From Pinibacter aurantiacus (lineage in GTDB: Bacteria; Bacteroidota; Bacteroidia; Chitinophagales; Chitinophagaceae), in contig NZ_JAHSPG010000012.1 of assembly GCF_019130065.1 (NCBI RefSeq), forward strand, positions 62,001 through 126,000: DNA of 64,000 nt, read 5' to 3'. The notes under the pieces were generated by a model. It saw only the letters and a list, made by a program, of their open reading frames with translations. It was not told the DNA's origin and searched no databases. Positions 1 to 8,262 of the stretch are shown here, one piece after another; within the stretch, counting starts at the first letter, position 1; the number at the start of each line of letters is the position of its first letter. Made by a program: the position numbers and the translations under genes.

Positions 1-348
1 GAAAACGATTGGACAGGAGATTTGTCCACCACTCATCGCCAGCATTTTAGACGCTGTATTTAAAATCTGATCCAATGCAAGAACACCAAAGTTCCATGTC
101 ATGAACTCAACGATCGGACGCAAACCGTTCTGTGCAGAACCTACGCTGATCGCAGCAAAACCCAATTCCGAAATAGGTGTATCGATTACTCTTTTATCAC
201 CGAATTCAGCCAGCATACCCTGGCTCACTTTATATGCGCCATTGTATTCAGCTACTTCTTCTCCCATTAAATATACACGCTCATCTCTTCTCATCTCTTC
301 ACTCATTGCTTCCCTAAGGGCTTCACGATATGCAATTGTTCTTGCCAT
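1..348 (-). CDS. pdhB: Pyruvate dehydrogenase E1 component, beta subunit (3' end beyond window)
   Basis: The visible 116 residues start [15 protein letters not shown] and contain the E1-beta N-terminal pyrimidine-binding domain: [18 protein letters not shown] (around residues 28-45), [10 protein letters not shown] and the MTWNF segment. In this family the GEEV glutamate activates thiamine diphosphate; with E1-alpha the enzyme decarboxylates pyruvate and loads acetyl onto E2 in the cytoplasm. The start at 348 is the only ATG that gives the full family N-terminus. The gene runs off the left edge, so the C-terminal transketolase domain is not visible. A branched-chain 2-oxoacid dehydrogenase beta subunit is the main alternative. 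Confidence 0.9.
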   Translation of the reverse strand, partial: MARTIAYREALREAMSEEMRRDERVYLMGEEVAEYNGAYKVSQGMLAEFGDKRVIDTPISELGFAAISVGSAQNGLRPIVEFMTWNFGVLALDQILNTASKMLAMSGGQISCPIVF

Positions 349-406
349 TGTTTATTGTATTTTAAAAAGACGGGCAAAAATATTGGAAGTGTGGCAGATT
401 AACAAA

Positions 407-643
407 AGGAATTAGGAATTAGGAGTTAGGAATTAGAGGGCCGAAGGATAAACATTTGATGTTATTTTATAATATATCATACAATTGAGAGCAATAGAAA
501 TCAAGTAATTACAGGTTTTCAGGTAAAAATCAACCCGGTTTACTTCACAATAAACCTTAACCCTATCCGAAAACAAAAAAGGGACGCCGTCTCGGCGTCC
601 CTCTAATTCCTATTTTCTAATTCCTAATTCCTAATTCCTAATT
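407..643. repeat. Intergenic inverted repeat, AATTAGG-unit family
   Basis: The left arm (407-438) iterates GGAATTAGGAATTAG; the right arm (601-643) is its reverse complement, iterating CTAATTCCTAATTCC. The loop is about 160 bases and holds the terminator at 571-601. The stop codon (TAG, 638-640) of the minus-strand esterase gene lies inside the right arm. Confidence 0.85.
571..601 (-). terminator. Rho-independent terminator of the sialate O-acetylesterase-like gene
   Basis: On the minus strand a perfect 9-bp GC-rich stem (GGGACGCCG / CGGCGTCCC, 3-base loop) is followed by TTTTTTGTTT. It lies about 37 bases after the stop codon at 638 and separates the mannan locus from pdhB. Confidence 0.88.
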
Positions 644-2599
644 AACCTTGTATTTCACTTCCGCCGTAACTGCTTTCCAGTCGTCTGTACGGAACGGTGC
701 AGCCGGAAATCCTTCTTTATTGAAAAGATTTCCGTCGCTTGCGTCATCTGCCCAGTTGTAGCGAACGGCCACTGGATTGGCAAGACCATCCTGCCAAACA
801 ATTATTTTATCTCCCTTGATAATGGCTTGTGCGTAATGGAACTGCTGATCTGCACCTGCAATTTCAAAACCTTTTACATAGCCGTATTTATCTTTTACAT
901 AGAGACCACTTCCGGTATGAGTGTATGACACGACTGCTTTCCCATTCTCTACTTTAACGGATTGAAAAACGGGGCCTTCATATTCACCCTCAATATCGTA
1001 GGTATCATGCAAGGCAATTGCAGCAAGACGTTTACCAACATCCTGTTTATTTTTCGGGTGAATATCTCCGGGCTCGCCGATATCTGTTGTGATGGACATG
1101 CCGGTGTTAGGCAAAGCAAGCGTCATGGCTTGTGCTTCACGCAATTCTGCCCATGCGCTGCCGTTTTTGCTGGTGCCGTTGGCAGAATTGAAAGTTGCCA
1201 GTTGCACGAAATAGAAAGGGAAATTGCCTTCGTTCCATCGTTGTCTCCAGTCGCTGATCATTAAAGGAAACGCTTTCCTGTATTGGTATGCGCGACTTGC
1301 ATTGCTTTCACCCTGGTACCAGATCGCTCCTTTAATGCCATACGGAATGATCGGATTGATCATTGCATTGAACAACAATGTAGGATAATCATTTGGGCCT
1401 GCTGTTGGGTTTCCGTTGATCAAGCCTTCGATCTGGAACTTCCATGAGCCGGCAAGGGAAAGCACTTTACTTCCAACTGTTAATTTTACAAACTCTGCAT
1501 CACCGTAAATTCCACCACCACCGCCTGTGTCTTGAACCCTTACAGCGATCACATTTTTACCGGCTTTCAAAACACCTGCAGGAATATTGTACACTCGTTT
1601 TACGTTATAACCATTCAAGCCTCCTACTGCAGTGCCATTCACGTACGTTGCATCTGCGTCGTCAATCATGCCGAGTTCAATCTCTGCAGGTTTGCCTGCA
1701 TCTTCGGCAGCAATGTCAATTGTTTTACGGAACCAAACGATACCGTCAAAGTCCGGCAATTGTTGCGTTTCCCAAAGCGCGGGAATTTTCATATCGGGCC
1801 ATTTCGCATCGTTATAGTCTGCATTTTTCCACGTAGCAACAGTGTTTGCATCTGGTATGCTGCCTTGCAAAGCGGTTATTTTATTTTGCAATTCGGCTTT
1901 CTTAAGTTGACCAATCGAATCTGTATTGATGTGCGGATAAGCGCTGATCATATTTTTGAACTCATCGCTATTTTGAAAAGCTTCGCGACTTGTCCAGGTT
2001 TCAACTTCTGTTCCACCCCAGGAAGTGTGGATCAAACCAATTGGCACATGTAGTTTGTTGTAAAGATCTCTTGCAAAAAAATATCCCACCGCAGTGAAGT
2101 CTTTAACATTATCTGACGTTGCAGGCTTCCAGTCCGCCGTATGTTTAAGATCTTCCAAAGGCACACCAGACAAATCTTTCACTACTTCTATTTGCCGGAT
2201 CTGTGGATAGTTTGCCGATGAAATTTCGTTTACTGCATTCTTAGTGCCGCTTACATGAAACTCCATGTTCGACTGACCTGAACAAACCCAAACCTCGCCA
2301 ACAAGTACATCCGTAAAAGTCACGGTGTTCTTTCCTTTTACGACCAGCGTGTATGGCCCACCGGCAGCTTCAGCGTCCAATGCAATTTTCCATTTGCCGT
2401 CTTTACCGGCTTTAACAGTTTTAGTCTGTTTGTTGAACTGAATGGTGATCTTCTCATTCTTGTCTGCCCAACCCCAAACAGGAATCGCCTGATTGCGTTG
2501 CAGCACCATTTGATTGCCAAATACCTTCGGCAATGTTACATTTGAAAAGCCCGCCATTGCAGTGAACAGCGCCAGCGCGGAGAGTGATAGTTTCTTCAT
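638..2599 (-). CDS. Secreted sialate O-acetylesterase-family (SASA) carbohydrate esterase
   Basis: A 653-residue protein from the start MKKLSLSALALF, chosen because it gives a clean signal peptide; the frame is open 32 codons further upstream. The SASA/SGNH hydrolase motif EVWVCSGQSNMEF near residue 110 carries the nucleophilic Ser; WYQGESNA in the middle and DIHPKNKQDVGKR near residue 540 supply the remaining family blocks, including the Asp-x-His pair. The middle section looks like an inserted beta-sandwich domain. These enzymes remove O-acetyl groups from sialic acids or other glycans. Beside two mannanases and a CE2 esterase, deacetylation of mannan is more plausible than sialate hydrolysis (inference). 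The last codons and the stop lie in a repeat arm. Confidence 0.88.
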   Translation of the reverse strand: MKKLSLSALALFTAMAGFSNVTLPKVFGNQMVLQRNQAIPVWGWADKNEKITIQFNKQTKTVKAGKDGKWKIALDAEAAGGPYTLVVKGKNTVTFTDVLVGEVWVCSGQSNMEFHVSGTKNAVNEISSANYPQIRQIEVVKDLSGVPLEDLKHTADWKPATSDNVKDFTAVGYFFARDLYNKLHVPIGLIHTSWGGTEVETWTSREAFQNSDEFKNMISAYPHINTDSIGQLKKAELQNKITALQGSIPDANTVATWKNADYNDAKWPDMKIPALWETQQLPDFDGIVWFRKTIDIAAEDAGKPAEIELGMIDDADATYVNGTAVGGLNGYNVKRVYNIPAGVLKAGKNVIAVRVQDTGGGGGIYGDAEFVKLTVGSKVLSLAGSWKFQIEGLINGNPTAGPNDYPTLLFNAMINPIIPYGIKGAIWYQGESNASRAYQYRKAFPLMISDWRQRWNEGNFPFYFVQLATFNSANGTSKNGSAWAELREAQAMTLALPNTGMSITTDIGEPGDIHPKNKQDVGKRLAAIALHDTYDIEGEYEGPVFQSVKVENGKAVVSYTHTGSGLYVKDKYGYVKGFEIAGADQQFHYAQAIIKGDKIIVWQDGLANPVAVRYNWADDASDGNLFNKEGFPAAPFRTDDWKAVTAEVKYKVN

Positions 2600-2633
2600 A
2601 TAGTTGTTGTCAGTTGAAAATTGAAAATGGTAG

Positions 2634-2652
2634 GGGCGAATTGCATTCGCCC
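2634..2652. repeat. Short palindrome, GGGCGAATTGCATTCGCCC type
   Basis: A 7-bp stem (GGGCGAA / TTCGCCC) with a 5-base loop lies just upstream of the esterase start on the minus strand. A related sequence (GCGAATGCGATTCGCCCC) occurs at 50212-50230, so this is a repeated intergenic palindrome and not a gene-specific operator. Confidence 0.6.
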
Positions 2653-2702
2653 TGAATTTTAAAAATGAATTAAGAGTAATGTACCTAGAGACCAATCACT
2701 CA

Positions 2703-3371
2703 TCACTTACTCAGTTCACCCCACATTTTGTCCGCCACTAATGCATTTCCTTTATCATTTAAATGCACACCATCTACTGTTAAAATGCCTTTGGAAGTGT
2801 CTTGTGGATTGTTGTCTTTATCGTATTGGGTAAATGCTTTGCGCAGGTCAATAACAGGCACTTTAAATTCGTTGGCAACTTTGCGAATGCTTGCGCTGTA
2901 TTTGTCAAGATCGCTGTCCTGGTTGTTTTCTCCGTTTTTCTTTTCGCCTATTACTGCCGGGGTGCAAACGATTACCCGCGCACCTATGGCTTGAATTTTC
3001 CTGATGAGTGCCTGATAAAATTTTTCGAACTTGTCCTGGTCGGTGCCCGTGCCGTAGCTGGTTTTGTGCCAAACATCGTTTACACCAATGTAGATGAAAA
3101 CAACATCTGGTTTTTTTGCCAGCACGTCATCATCCAGACGCAAATAAAGGTCATACACTTTATTGCCCCCAATGCCCGCTCCGATCAATTCATATTGATC
3201 CTGCAGATTACCCTGGTTGATGGTATTTTGAATGAGGTCGATATAACCGCCTTTATTGGCGCCCTGTTGAGTGATGGAATCTCCAAAGAAGATAACCTTC
3301 TTTTTCTTTTGAATTACGGACATAGATGCACAAAGAATGAACAATGCGGCAATCGCAAGTACTTTTTTCAT
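2703..3371 (-). CDS. Secreted GDSL/SGNH-family lipase/acylhydrolase
   Basis: A 222-residue protein from MKKVLAIAALFILC; this internal start gives a typical signal peptide, whereas the longer open frame adds an implausible AT-rich extension. SGNH blocks are all visible: GDSITQQG (nucleophile Ser, near residue 30), an oxyanion-hole glycine region, GVNDVWH (block III, near 98) and DGVHLNDKGN (block V Asp-x-x-His near the C-terminus). The family hydrolyses esters, often acetyl groups on sugars. It sits 100 bases downstream of the cellobiose-epimerase side of the locus and just upstream of the SASA esterase, on the same strand, so it probably takes part in removing acetyl groups from the same polysaccharide (inference). 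Confidence 0.87.
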   Translation of the reverse strand: MKKVLAIAALFILCASMSVIQKKKKVIFFGDSITQQGANKGGYIDLIQNTINQGNLQDQYELIGAGIGGNKVYDLYLRLDDDVLAKKPDVVFIYIGVNDVWHKTSYGTGTDQDKFEKFYQALIRKIQAIGARVIVCTPAVIGEKKNGENNQDSDLDKYSASIRKVANEFKVPVIDLRKAFTQYDKDNNPQDTSKGILTVDGVHLNDKGNALVADKMWGELSK

Positions 3372-3429
3372 ACGTGTGTTTGTTGGCCAGTTAAGGATTT
3401 TTAAAATTAAGAGAAAGTGGGAAAAAAAG

Positions 3430-3785
3430 AAATTAATAATTAATAATGAACAATTAATAGGTAACATACTTGAAAAAAGCAATATACAGAGCTGTTCAAA
3501 AAATAGCAGGGCCACATCCAGTAAAGAATGTAGCCCTCTTAATTCTTAGTTCAATATCGTTAGTAAAGCAATAGCATTCCTATCAGATTAATGTCCTACG
3601 GACAAAGTAGTCTTACCTGTTACATTTTCTATTGATATCGGTGCCCTACGGGCAATGGAACTTTTCCCGTAGGGAAATAATATCAATAGAAATCAGCACA
3701 ACCCTCCATTTTTTGCCCGTAGGGCATTAATATTCTGAGGGTTTTTCCTTAGGTAAACGATGTCGAATTTATTAATTATTAATTC
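3430..3785. repeat. Intergenic inverted repeat, AATTAATA-unit arms around a nested element
   Basis: The left arm (3430-3461) iterates AATTAATAATTAATAATG; the right arm (3766-3785) reads TTTATTAATTATTAATTC. The interior contains a short hairpin (AGGGCCACAT / ATGTAGCCCT, about 3507-3538) and the CCTACGG element listed separately. No gene is visible between 3372 and 3800. Confidence 0.75.
3583..3738. repeat. MITE-like element with terminal and internal inverted repeats (CCTACGG type)
   Basis: The ends TTAATGTCCTACGGACAAA (about 3588-3606) and TTTGCCCGTAGGGCATTAA (about 3713-3731) are imperfect reverse complements. A second pair, TCTATTGATAT (3628-3638) and ATATCAATAGA (3680-3690), is perfect and encloses GCCCTACGGGC and CCCGTAGGG. 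The whole can fold into a cruciform of about 155 bases. It has no coding capacity. Confidence 0.7.
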
Positions 3786-3800
3786 TGCAAATCGTGATGG

Positions 3801-4976
3801 TTACAAACGCTTCAGCAGTTCCAAACACGCCCTACCATTATGATACGGACATTTCCACAAACCCGCTTTGTCTTCATTTGGCATTATGCTGTAATCTTCT
3901 TTCACGCCCCAGAACCACTCACCATTTTTTGCGTCCAAAATATATTGCTTTGTAAACTGCCAGCTATCCATTGAATACTGGATATATTTTTCATTGCCGC
4001 TTACTTGTGCCGCATTGAAAAATCCCACCATTGCCTCCGCCTGGGGCCACCAATGCTTTTCTTTTACCAGGTGATTGTTCTCTACCTCATACCACAAGCC
4101 TCCGTCTTTGTCCAAACCTTCGGCGGCAGCATCGGCCATTCTGTCAGCGTTTGTCTTCATTTTGCCGATCCACTCTTCATCATTAATCGCTTCGGCGGCC
4201 TCCAATAACAACCACGCAGCTTCTATGTCATGCCCGAATGAAACGATTTGTCCCTTTGTGTTCCAGTCTTCGTCAAAAAATAATTCGAGGTGATGTGTTT
4301 GTTGATTTATAATGTGTTTGTCAAAAACAGCTAACAGGTTTTGAATGCTTTGCTTTACAGCGGGGTTTTCCTCTATGTGGTAAAAATTTGTGTACGCTTC
4401 CAACACATGCAAATGCGTGTTCATCGTTTTCTTCTCATTTGCATCCTTCTCACTCAACCGCAGATCAGCTACGGGTTTCCAATCTTTTGTAAAGGCTTCA
4501 AAATAGCCTCCTCTCGCCCGGTCGAAGCTATACTTTTCTATAATATTGTAAAGACCAATCGCGACTTGTTTCGCCTCCGGCAAATGAGACGCACGATAGT
4601 ATTCGCTTGCAGCATACAACGCAAATGACAACGCGTATATCTGCTTTTTTGTATCAAGCGGTCGCCCTGAATAATCTACCGTCCAGTACACGCCACCATT
4701 TTCCTCGTCAATAAAATGTTTTGAGATGTAGTCAAACGCCCTCGTTGCTACGTCGAAGTATTTTTTTTCCCTTGTAAAATTAAAGGCTGCAGCGAACGTC
4801 CAGAGAATGCGGGCGTTTAACACAGAGCCCTTCGGCGCTTTATTGTCAACGTTATTTTCATTATCGATCTTTCCATAAAAACCCCCGTATTCTTCATCTA
4901 TCGTGTGGTCAATCCAGTATTGAAGAATGTTATCAAGTTCTTCGGTCAGTTCATTTTTGTATTGCGTAAGATTCAT
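3801..4976 (-). CDS. Cellobiose/mannobiose 2-epimerase (AGE family)
   Basis: A 391-residue N-acylglucosamine 2-epimerase-family protein of typical length, with an (alpha/alpha)6-barrel pattern. Catalytic-region motifs are visible: NTHLHVLEAYTNFY near residue 190, SFGHDIEAAWLLLEA near 245 and the C-terminal WKCPYHNGRACLELL; family histidines lie in the last two. No signal peptide, so cytoplasmic. The start is 3 bases after the stop of the GH130 phosphorylase, which indicates translational coupling. In characterised Bacteroidota mannan pathways this enzyme converts beta-1,4-mannobiose to mannosylglucose, the substrate of that phosphorylase. N-acylglucosamine 2-epimerase activity is the main alternative but the context disfavours it. 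Confidence 0.92.
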   Translation of the reverse strand: MNLTQYKNELTEELDNILQYWIDHTIDEEYGGFYGKIDNENNVDNKAPKGSVLNARILWTFAAAFNFTREKKYFDVATRAFDYISKHFIDEENGGVYWTVDYSGRPLDTKKQIYALSFALYAASEYYRASHLPEAKQVAIGLYNIIEKYSFDRARGGYFEAFTKDWKPVADLRLSEKDANEKKTMNTHLHVLEAYTNFYHIEENPAVKQSIQNLLAVFDKHIINQQTHHLELFFDEDWNTKGQIVSFGHDIEAAWLLLEAAEAINDEEWIGKMKTNADRMADAAAEGLDKDGGLWYEVENNHLVKEKHWWPQAEAMVGFFNAAQVSGNEKYIQYSMDSWQFTKQYILDAKNGEWFWGVKEDYSIMPNEDKAGLWKCPYHNGRACLELLKRL

Positions 4977-4979
4977 TGT

Positions 4980-6176
4980 TTACGTTGTGGCGAATCGTTT
5001 TACCAAAGCCTTGTTTTTTTCAATAATACCCATCAATGTATTCACGGAAGTTGCGGAACGCAAACCATCCGGTGCTGTGTTCATTACATAGTCGAGCAGT
5101 TGACCAAGCGATGACTCTGCCACATGCATGCGCGTATCAGAAGACGCATAGTAAATCAACACACGGCCATCCTCATCCAATATCCAACCGTTGCTAAACA
5201 CAACATTCGACACATCTCCTACTCTTTCTTCGCCATCCGGTGCAATGAAATATCCAGCCGGTTTGTGAGTAACTTTTGTAATGTCGTTTAAATCTGTCAT
5301 GAACACATACAGCACGTAACGCAGTCCTGCAGCGGTGTGGCGAACGCCGTGCGCCAGGTGCAACCAGCCATATTTTGTTTTGATCGGTGCTGGCCCCAGT
5401 CCATTTTTTGCTTCGTACACTGTATGATAAACCTTCTTGTCAATCACCATTTCTTCCTTCACCTCTGCATGTTCAATGCTATCGCTTAAACCAAAACCAA
5501 TTCCTCCGCCATTACCGGCTTCTATGAAACTATCTTGCGGGCGAGTATAAAAAGCATATTTACCCTTCACAAATTCAGGATGCAGCACAACGTTTCGTTG
5601 TTGCGGAGACGGTGTTTTTAAATCAGCCAACCTTTCCCATTTCTTCAGATCCTTTGTGCGTACGATACCGCACTGTGCTATTGCGGCTGATTGATCGCCG
5701 GGCTTCGCAGCCGGGTCACGGCGCTCCGTACAGAACAAGCCATAGATCCACCCGTCTTCATGTTGAACTAGTCGAATATCATAAATATTGGTATCCGGAT
5801 TTTCGGTTTCCGGTATCACTACCGGATAATCCCAAAACACAAAATTGTCAATACCATTCTCGCTTTCTGCCACGGCAAAAAATGATTTACGGTCCAGCCC
5901 TTCCACTCTTGCAACGATGTAATATTTGTCATCAAGTTTGATCGCTCCGGCATTCAAAACAGCATTAATACCAAAACGCTCCATCAGATAAGGATTGCTT
6001 TGCTCATTCAAATCATAGCGCCAGAATACAGGTGCATGCGCCGCCGTTAATATCGGATACCTGTAGCGATGATATACACCGTTGCTTTCTTCCACGATTT
6101 CATTACTTCTGTGAATCAATCTGTCGTATGCTGTTTGCAGCATGTCCAGCCTTTTTTCGAATTCCATATACTTCAC
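4980..6176 (-). CDS. 4-O-beta-D-mannosyl-D-glucose phosphorylase (GH130)
   Basis: A 398-residue, five-bladed beta-propeller GH130 protein. Visible family features include NAGAIKLDDKYYIVARVEG (residues about 75-93), TNIYDIRLV with the likely catalytic Asp133, FCTERRDPA, HPEFVKGKYAFYTRPQD and LHLAHGVRHT. The resemblance is closest to the GH130 mannosylglucose phosphorylases, which split mannosyl-beta-1,4-glucose with phosphate to mannose-1-phosphate and glucose. Cytoplasmic, with no signal peptide. Met4 (MEFEKR) is an alternative start. It lies between the epimerase and the symporter, exactly where the pathway needs it. Mannooligosaccharide phosphorylase (another GH130 subfamily) is the alternative. 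Confidence 0.93.
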   Translation of the reverse strand: MKYMEFEKRLDMLQTAYDRLIHRSNEIVEESNGVYHRYRYPILTAAHAPVFWRYDLNEQSNPYLMERFGINAVLNAGAIKLDDKYYIVARVEGLDRKSFFAVAESENGIDNFVFWDYPVVIPETENPDTNIYDIRLVQHEDGWIYGLFCTERRDPAAKPGDQSAAIAQCGIVRTKDLKKWERLADLKTPSPQQRNVVLHPEFVKGKYAFYTRPQDSFIEAGNGGGIGFGLSDSIEHAEVKEEMVIDKKVYHTVYEAKNGLGPAPIKTKYGWLHLAHGVRHTAAGLRYVLYVFMTDLNDITKVTHKPAGYFIAPDGEERVGDVSNVVFSNGWILDEDGRVLIYYASSDTRMHVAESSLGQLLDYVMNTAPDGLRSATSVNTLMGIIEKNKALVKRFATT

Positions 6177-6213
6177 TTTTGCTGTTTTGTTTTAGGTGGA
6201 AATGCGAGGGGAA

Positions 6214-6325
6214 TTAATAATTAATAATTAACAATTAATAAGAGGTCATTCAATAATTCCATCAACCAACCCGCTAAGATTACGTCTCGCTCTCTCTATT
6301 AATTCTTAATTATTAATTATTAATT
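6214..6325. repeat. Intergenic inverted repeat, AATTAATA-unit arms
   Basis: The left arm (6214-6243) iterates AATTAATAATTAATAATTA; the right arm (6298-6325) iterates TTAATTATTAATTATTAATT. The loop is about 55 bases. The stop codon (TAA, 6320-6322) of the symporter gene lies in the right arm. Confidence 0.85.
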
Positions 6326-8152
6326 TTCCAGCTTATCCCACCATGTTCTTTTCAAAATCAATACTATAATTCCAAGCACCACCGCTGTTATAATCAATGG
6401 TAGCTTTAGCCATAACACAACGTACATTGGCAATATCGTTAAGCAACACTGGGCAATGATTCCCAACACAACATTGAACATGTCCAGCTTGAATCTTTTA
6501 TTTGGTTCAAAGGTCGGATCCTCTGCTACAACCTTGTCGTGAATGGGTTTCCAGAATCCCCATGGTCTTACTGTTTTATAAAAACTTTTCAAAACTGCTT
6601 CATCTGTTGGTGGGGCTGCATATGTTCCTGCAATGCTTCCGATAATGGATATCAGGAACAACAACGGCCAGTAGTACAGCGGCAGCGTATCAGGAAACAA
6701 CCGTGGAAATATCAATGCTGCTGCAATACCACTTATCATTCCCCAGAAGAAACCACTTGCATTGAAACGCCACCAGTACCATTTAAAAACGTTTGCAGCA
6801 ATGTAGCCACCATACAGTGCGCCAACGATCCATTGCAATACGCTGTTTACATCTTTCGCAAAAAAACCAAGCACCACTCCAATTGCCACAACCACAATGC
6901 CTACGATATAGTTAACCGTTATGATCTTTTTTGTTTTCGCATCCGGATCGATGTATTTAATGTAAATGTCGTTTACGATGTAAGCCTGGGCCGCATTCAA
7001 AGTGCCTGAAAATGTTCCCATGAAAGCGCCGAGTAATCCTGTCAACACCAAACCCATTATACCCACCGGCAAAAATGCATTAATGGTCGCAGGCAAAATT
7101 CTTTCAAAGTCAGTCCCGTCAGTACCGGCAAGATCAAGCTGGTTGTAGTACAACAATGCCAGTACGGTTAAACCAATGATCATCGAGTACCTGATCGGTA
7201 ATAAAATGATGGATACAAATCCTGTCATCTTACTGGCTTCTTTCGGTGATCGTGTTGACAACACTTTCTGCATATCATAGTTTGGCGCCGGACCTGCAAG
7301 GCTTGCAAACACTCCTTTGAACAACATCATCATAAAGAAAATTCCAAATAGGCCGAACTTGTCATCTGCAATTTTCTTACTTGCTGCAGGCACAATGTCA
7401 TCCCACTTCAGATCGAGGTTCCAGCCAAAGAACGGGCTCGTCCATCCATGTGGAATGCTCATCTGCGTCCCATCTTTATGCAAATGGATCATTGCAATTA
7501 CGCCGATGGATAAACAAGCGACAGTCATGATCGCATACTTGATCACATCTCCCAATACAATGCTGTGCATACCGCCCAGAATGGAGTAAAACATTGCAAA
7601 GAGCGTAAAAACAATTCCATAAAAATGCGGTACGTATTGCTGCGCTACATCAAACGGAACATATGCTTTCACATACTGCCAGGGAACAAATATTTCAATG
7701 AACTTTCCTAATCCTATAAAACCGTAAGCAAGGAAACCGAAGCAACTCAACAGCGCAAAGGCCACTACTACATTATGTGAACCACGAATGCCGCTGCCAA
7801 CAGAACCGAAACGTGTTTTCAACCACGCTGCGCCTGTGTCTGCATTTGAACGTCGCAGCCACTTGCTTAAGAACATCATCATGAACACCTGATTGAAAAC
7901 CGGCCACAGCCAGGGAATCCAGATGCTTTTCATGCCGTAGATAAAGCAAAGGGCAACCATCCACATGGTGCCGCTGATGTCGAACATATCGCTGGCGTCA
8001 CTCAAACCCAACATATACCACGGAAGCGATTTTCCGCCAAGTAAATAGCTTTCTTTATTCTGTCTTGCTTTTTTTCGTAACACCCAACCTATAACTACCA
8101 TCGTTATGAGGTACGCGATAACAATGGCAACGTCAATCGTTTGTAAATGCAT
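6320..8152 (-). CDS. Sodium:solute symporter (SSS/SGLT family), likely mannooligosaccharide importer
   Basis: A 610-residue membrane protein beginning MHLQTIDVAIVIAYL with about 14 predicted transmembrane segments of the SSS fold: VIAYLITMVVIGWVL (TM1), the SYLLGGKSLPWYMLGLS linker typical of sugar symporters, and later GLVLTGLLGAFMGTFSGTLNAAQAY. It moves a small solute with Na+ across the inner membrane. Position between GH130 phosphorylase and GH26 mannanase matches known Bacteroides mannan loci in which an SSS protein takes up mannobiose. The gap to the phosphorylase (143 bases) holds a repeat pair. The substrate is inferred only from context. Confidence 0.9.
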   Translation of the reverse strand: MHLQTIDVAIVIAYLITMVVIGWVLRKKARQNKESYLLGGKSLPWYMLGLSDASDMFDISGTMWMVALCFIYGMKSIWIPWLWPVFNQVFMMMFLSKWLRRSNADTGAAWLKTRFGSVGSGIRGSHNVVVAFALLSCFGFLAYGFIGLGKFIEIFVPWQYVKAYVPFDVAQQYVPHFYGIVFTLFAMFYSILGGMHSIVLGDVIKYAIMTVACLSIGVIAMIHLHKDGTQMSIPHGWTSPFFGWNLDLKWDDIVPAASKKIADDKFGLFGIFFMMMLFKGVFASLAGPAPNYDMQKVLSTRSPKEASKMTGFVSIILLPIRYSMIIGLTVLALLYYNQLDLAGTDGTDFERILPATINAFLPVGIMGLVLTGLLGAFMGTFSGTLNAAQAYIVNDIYIKYIDPDAKTKKIITVNYIVGIVVVAIGVVLGFFAKDVNSVLQWIVGALYGGYIAANVFKWYWWRFNASGFFWGMISGIAAALIFPRLFPDTLPLYYWPLLFLISIIGSIAGTYAAPPTDEAVLKSFYKTVRPWGFWKPIHDKVVAEDPTFEPNKRFKLDMFNVVLGIIAQCCLTILPMYVVLWLKLPLIITAVVLGIIVLILKRTWWDKLEN

Positions 8153-8158
8153 CGTTGT

Positions 8159-8262
8159 AATTAATAATTAATAATGAATAATTAATAACCGTTTTGTGTA
8201 TTAGAAATCATTCGCACTTTCGAAGTCCCTGCATATTAATTCTTAATTATTAATTATTAATT
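8159..8262. repeat. Intergenic inverted repeat, AATTAATA-unit arms
   Basis: Arms at 8160-8188 (AATTAATAATTAATAATG...) and 8236-8262 (TTAATTCTTAATTATTAATT...). The stop codon (TAA, 8257-8259) of the GH26 gene lies in the right arm, and the left arm lies 7 bases from the symporter start. Confidence 0.85.

Noticed and set aside
638-2599. Sialic acid catabolism
   Set aside because: Only the family name points to sialate; no nan genes are present and all neighbours concern mannan.
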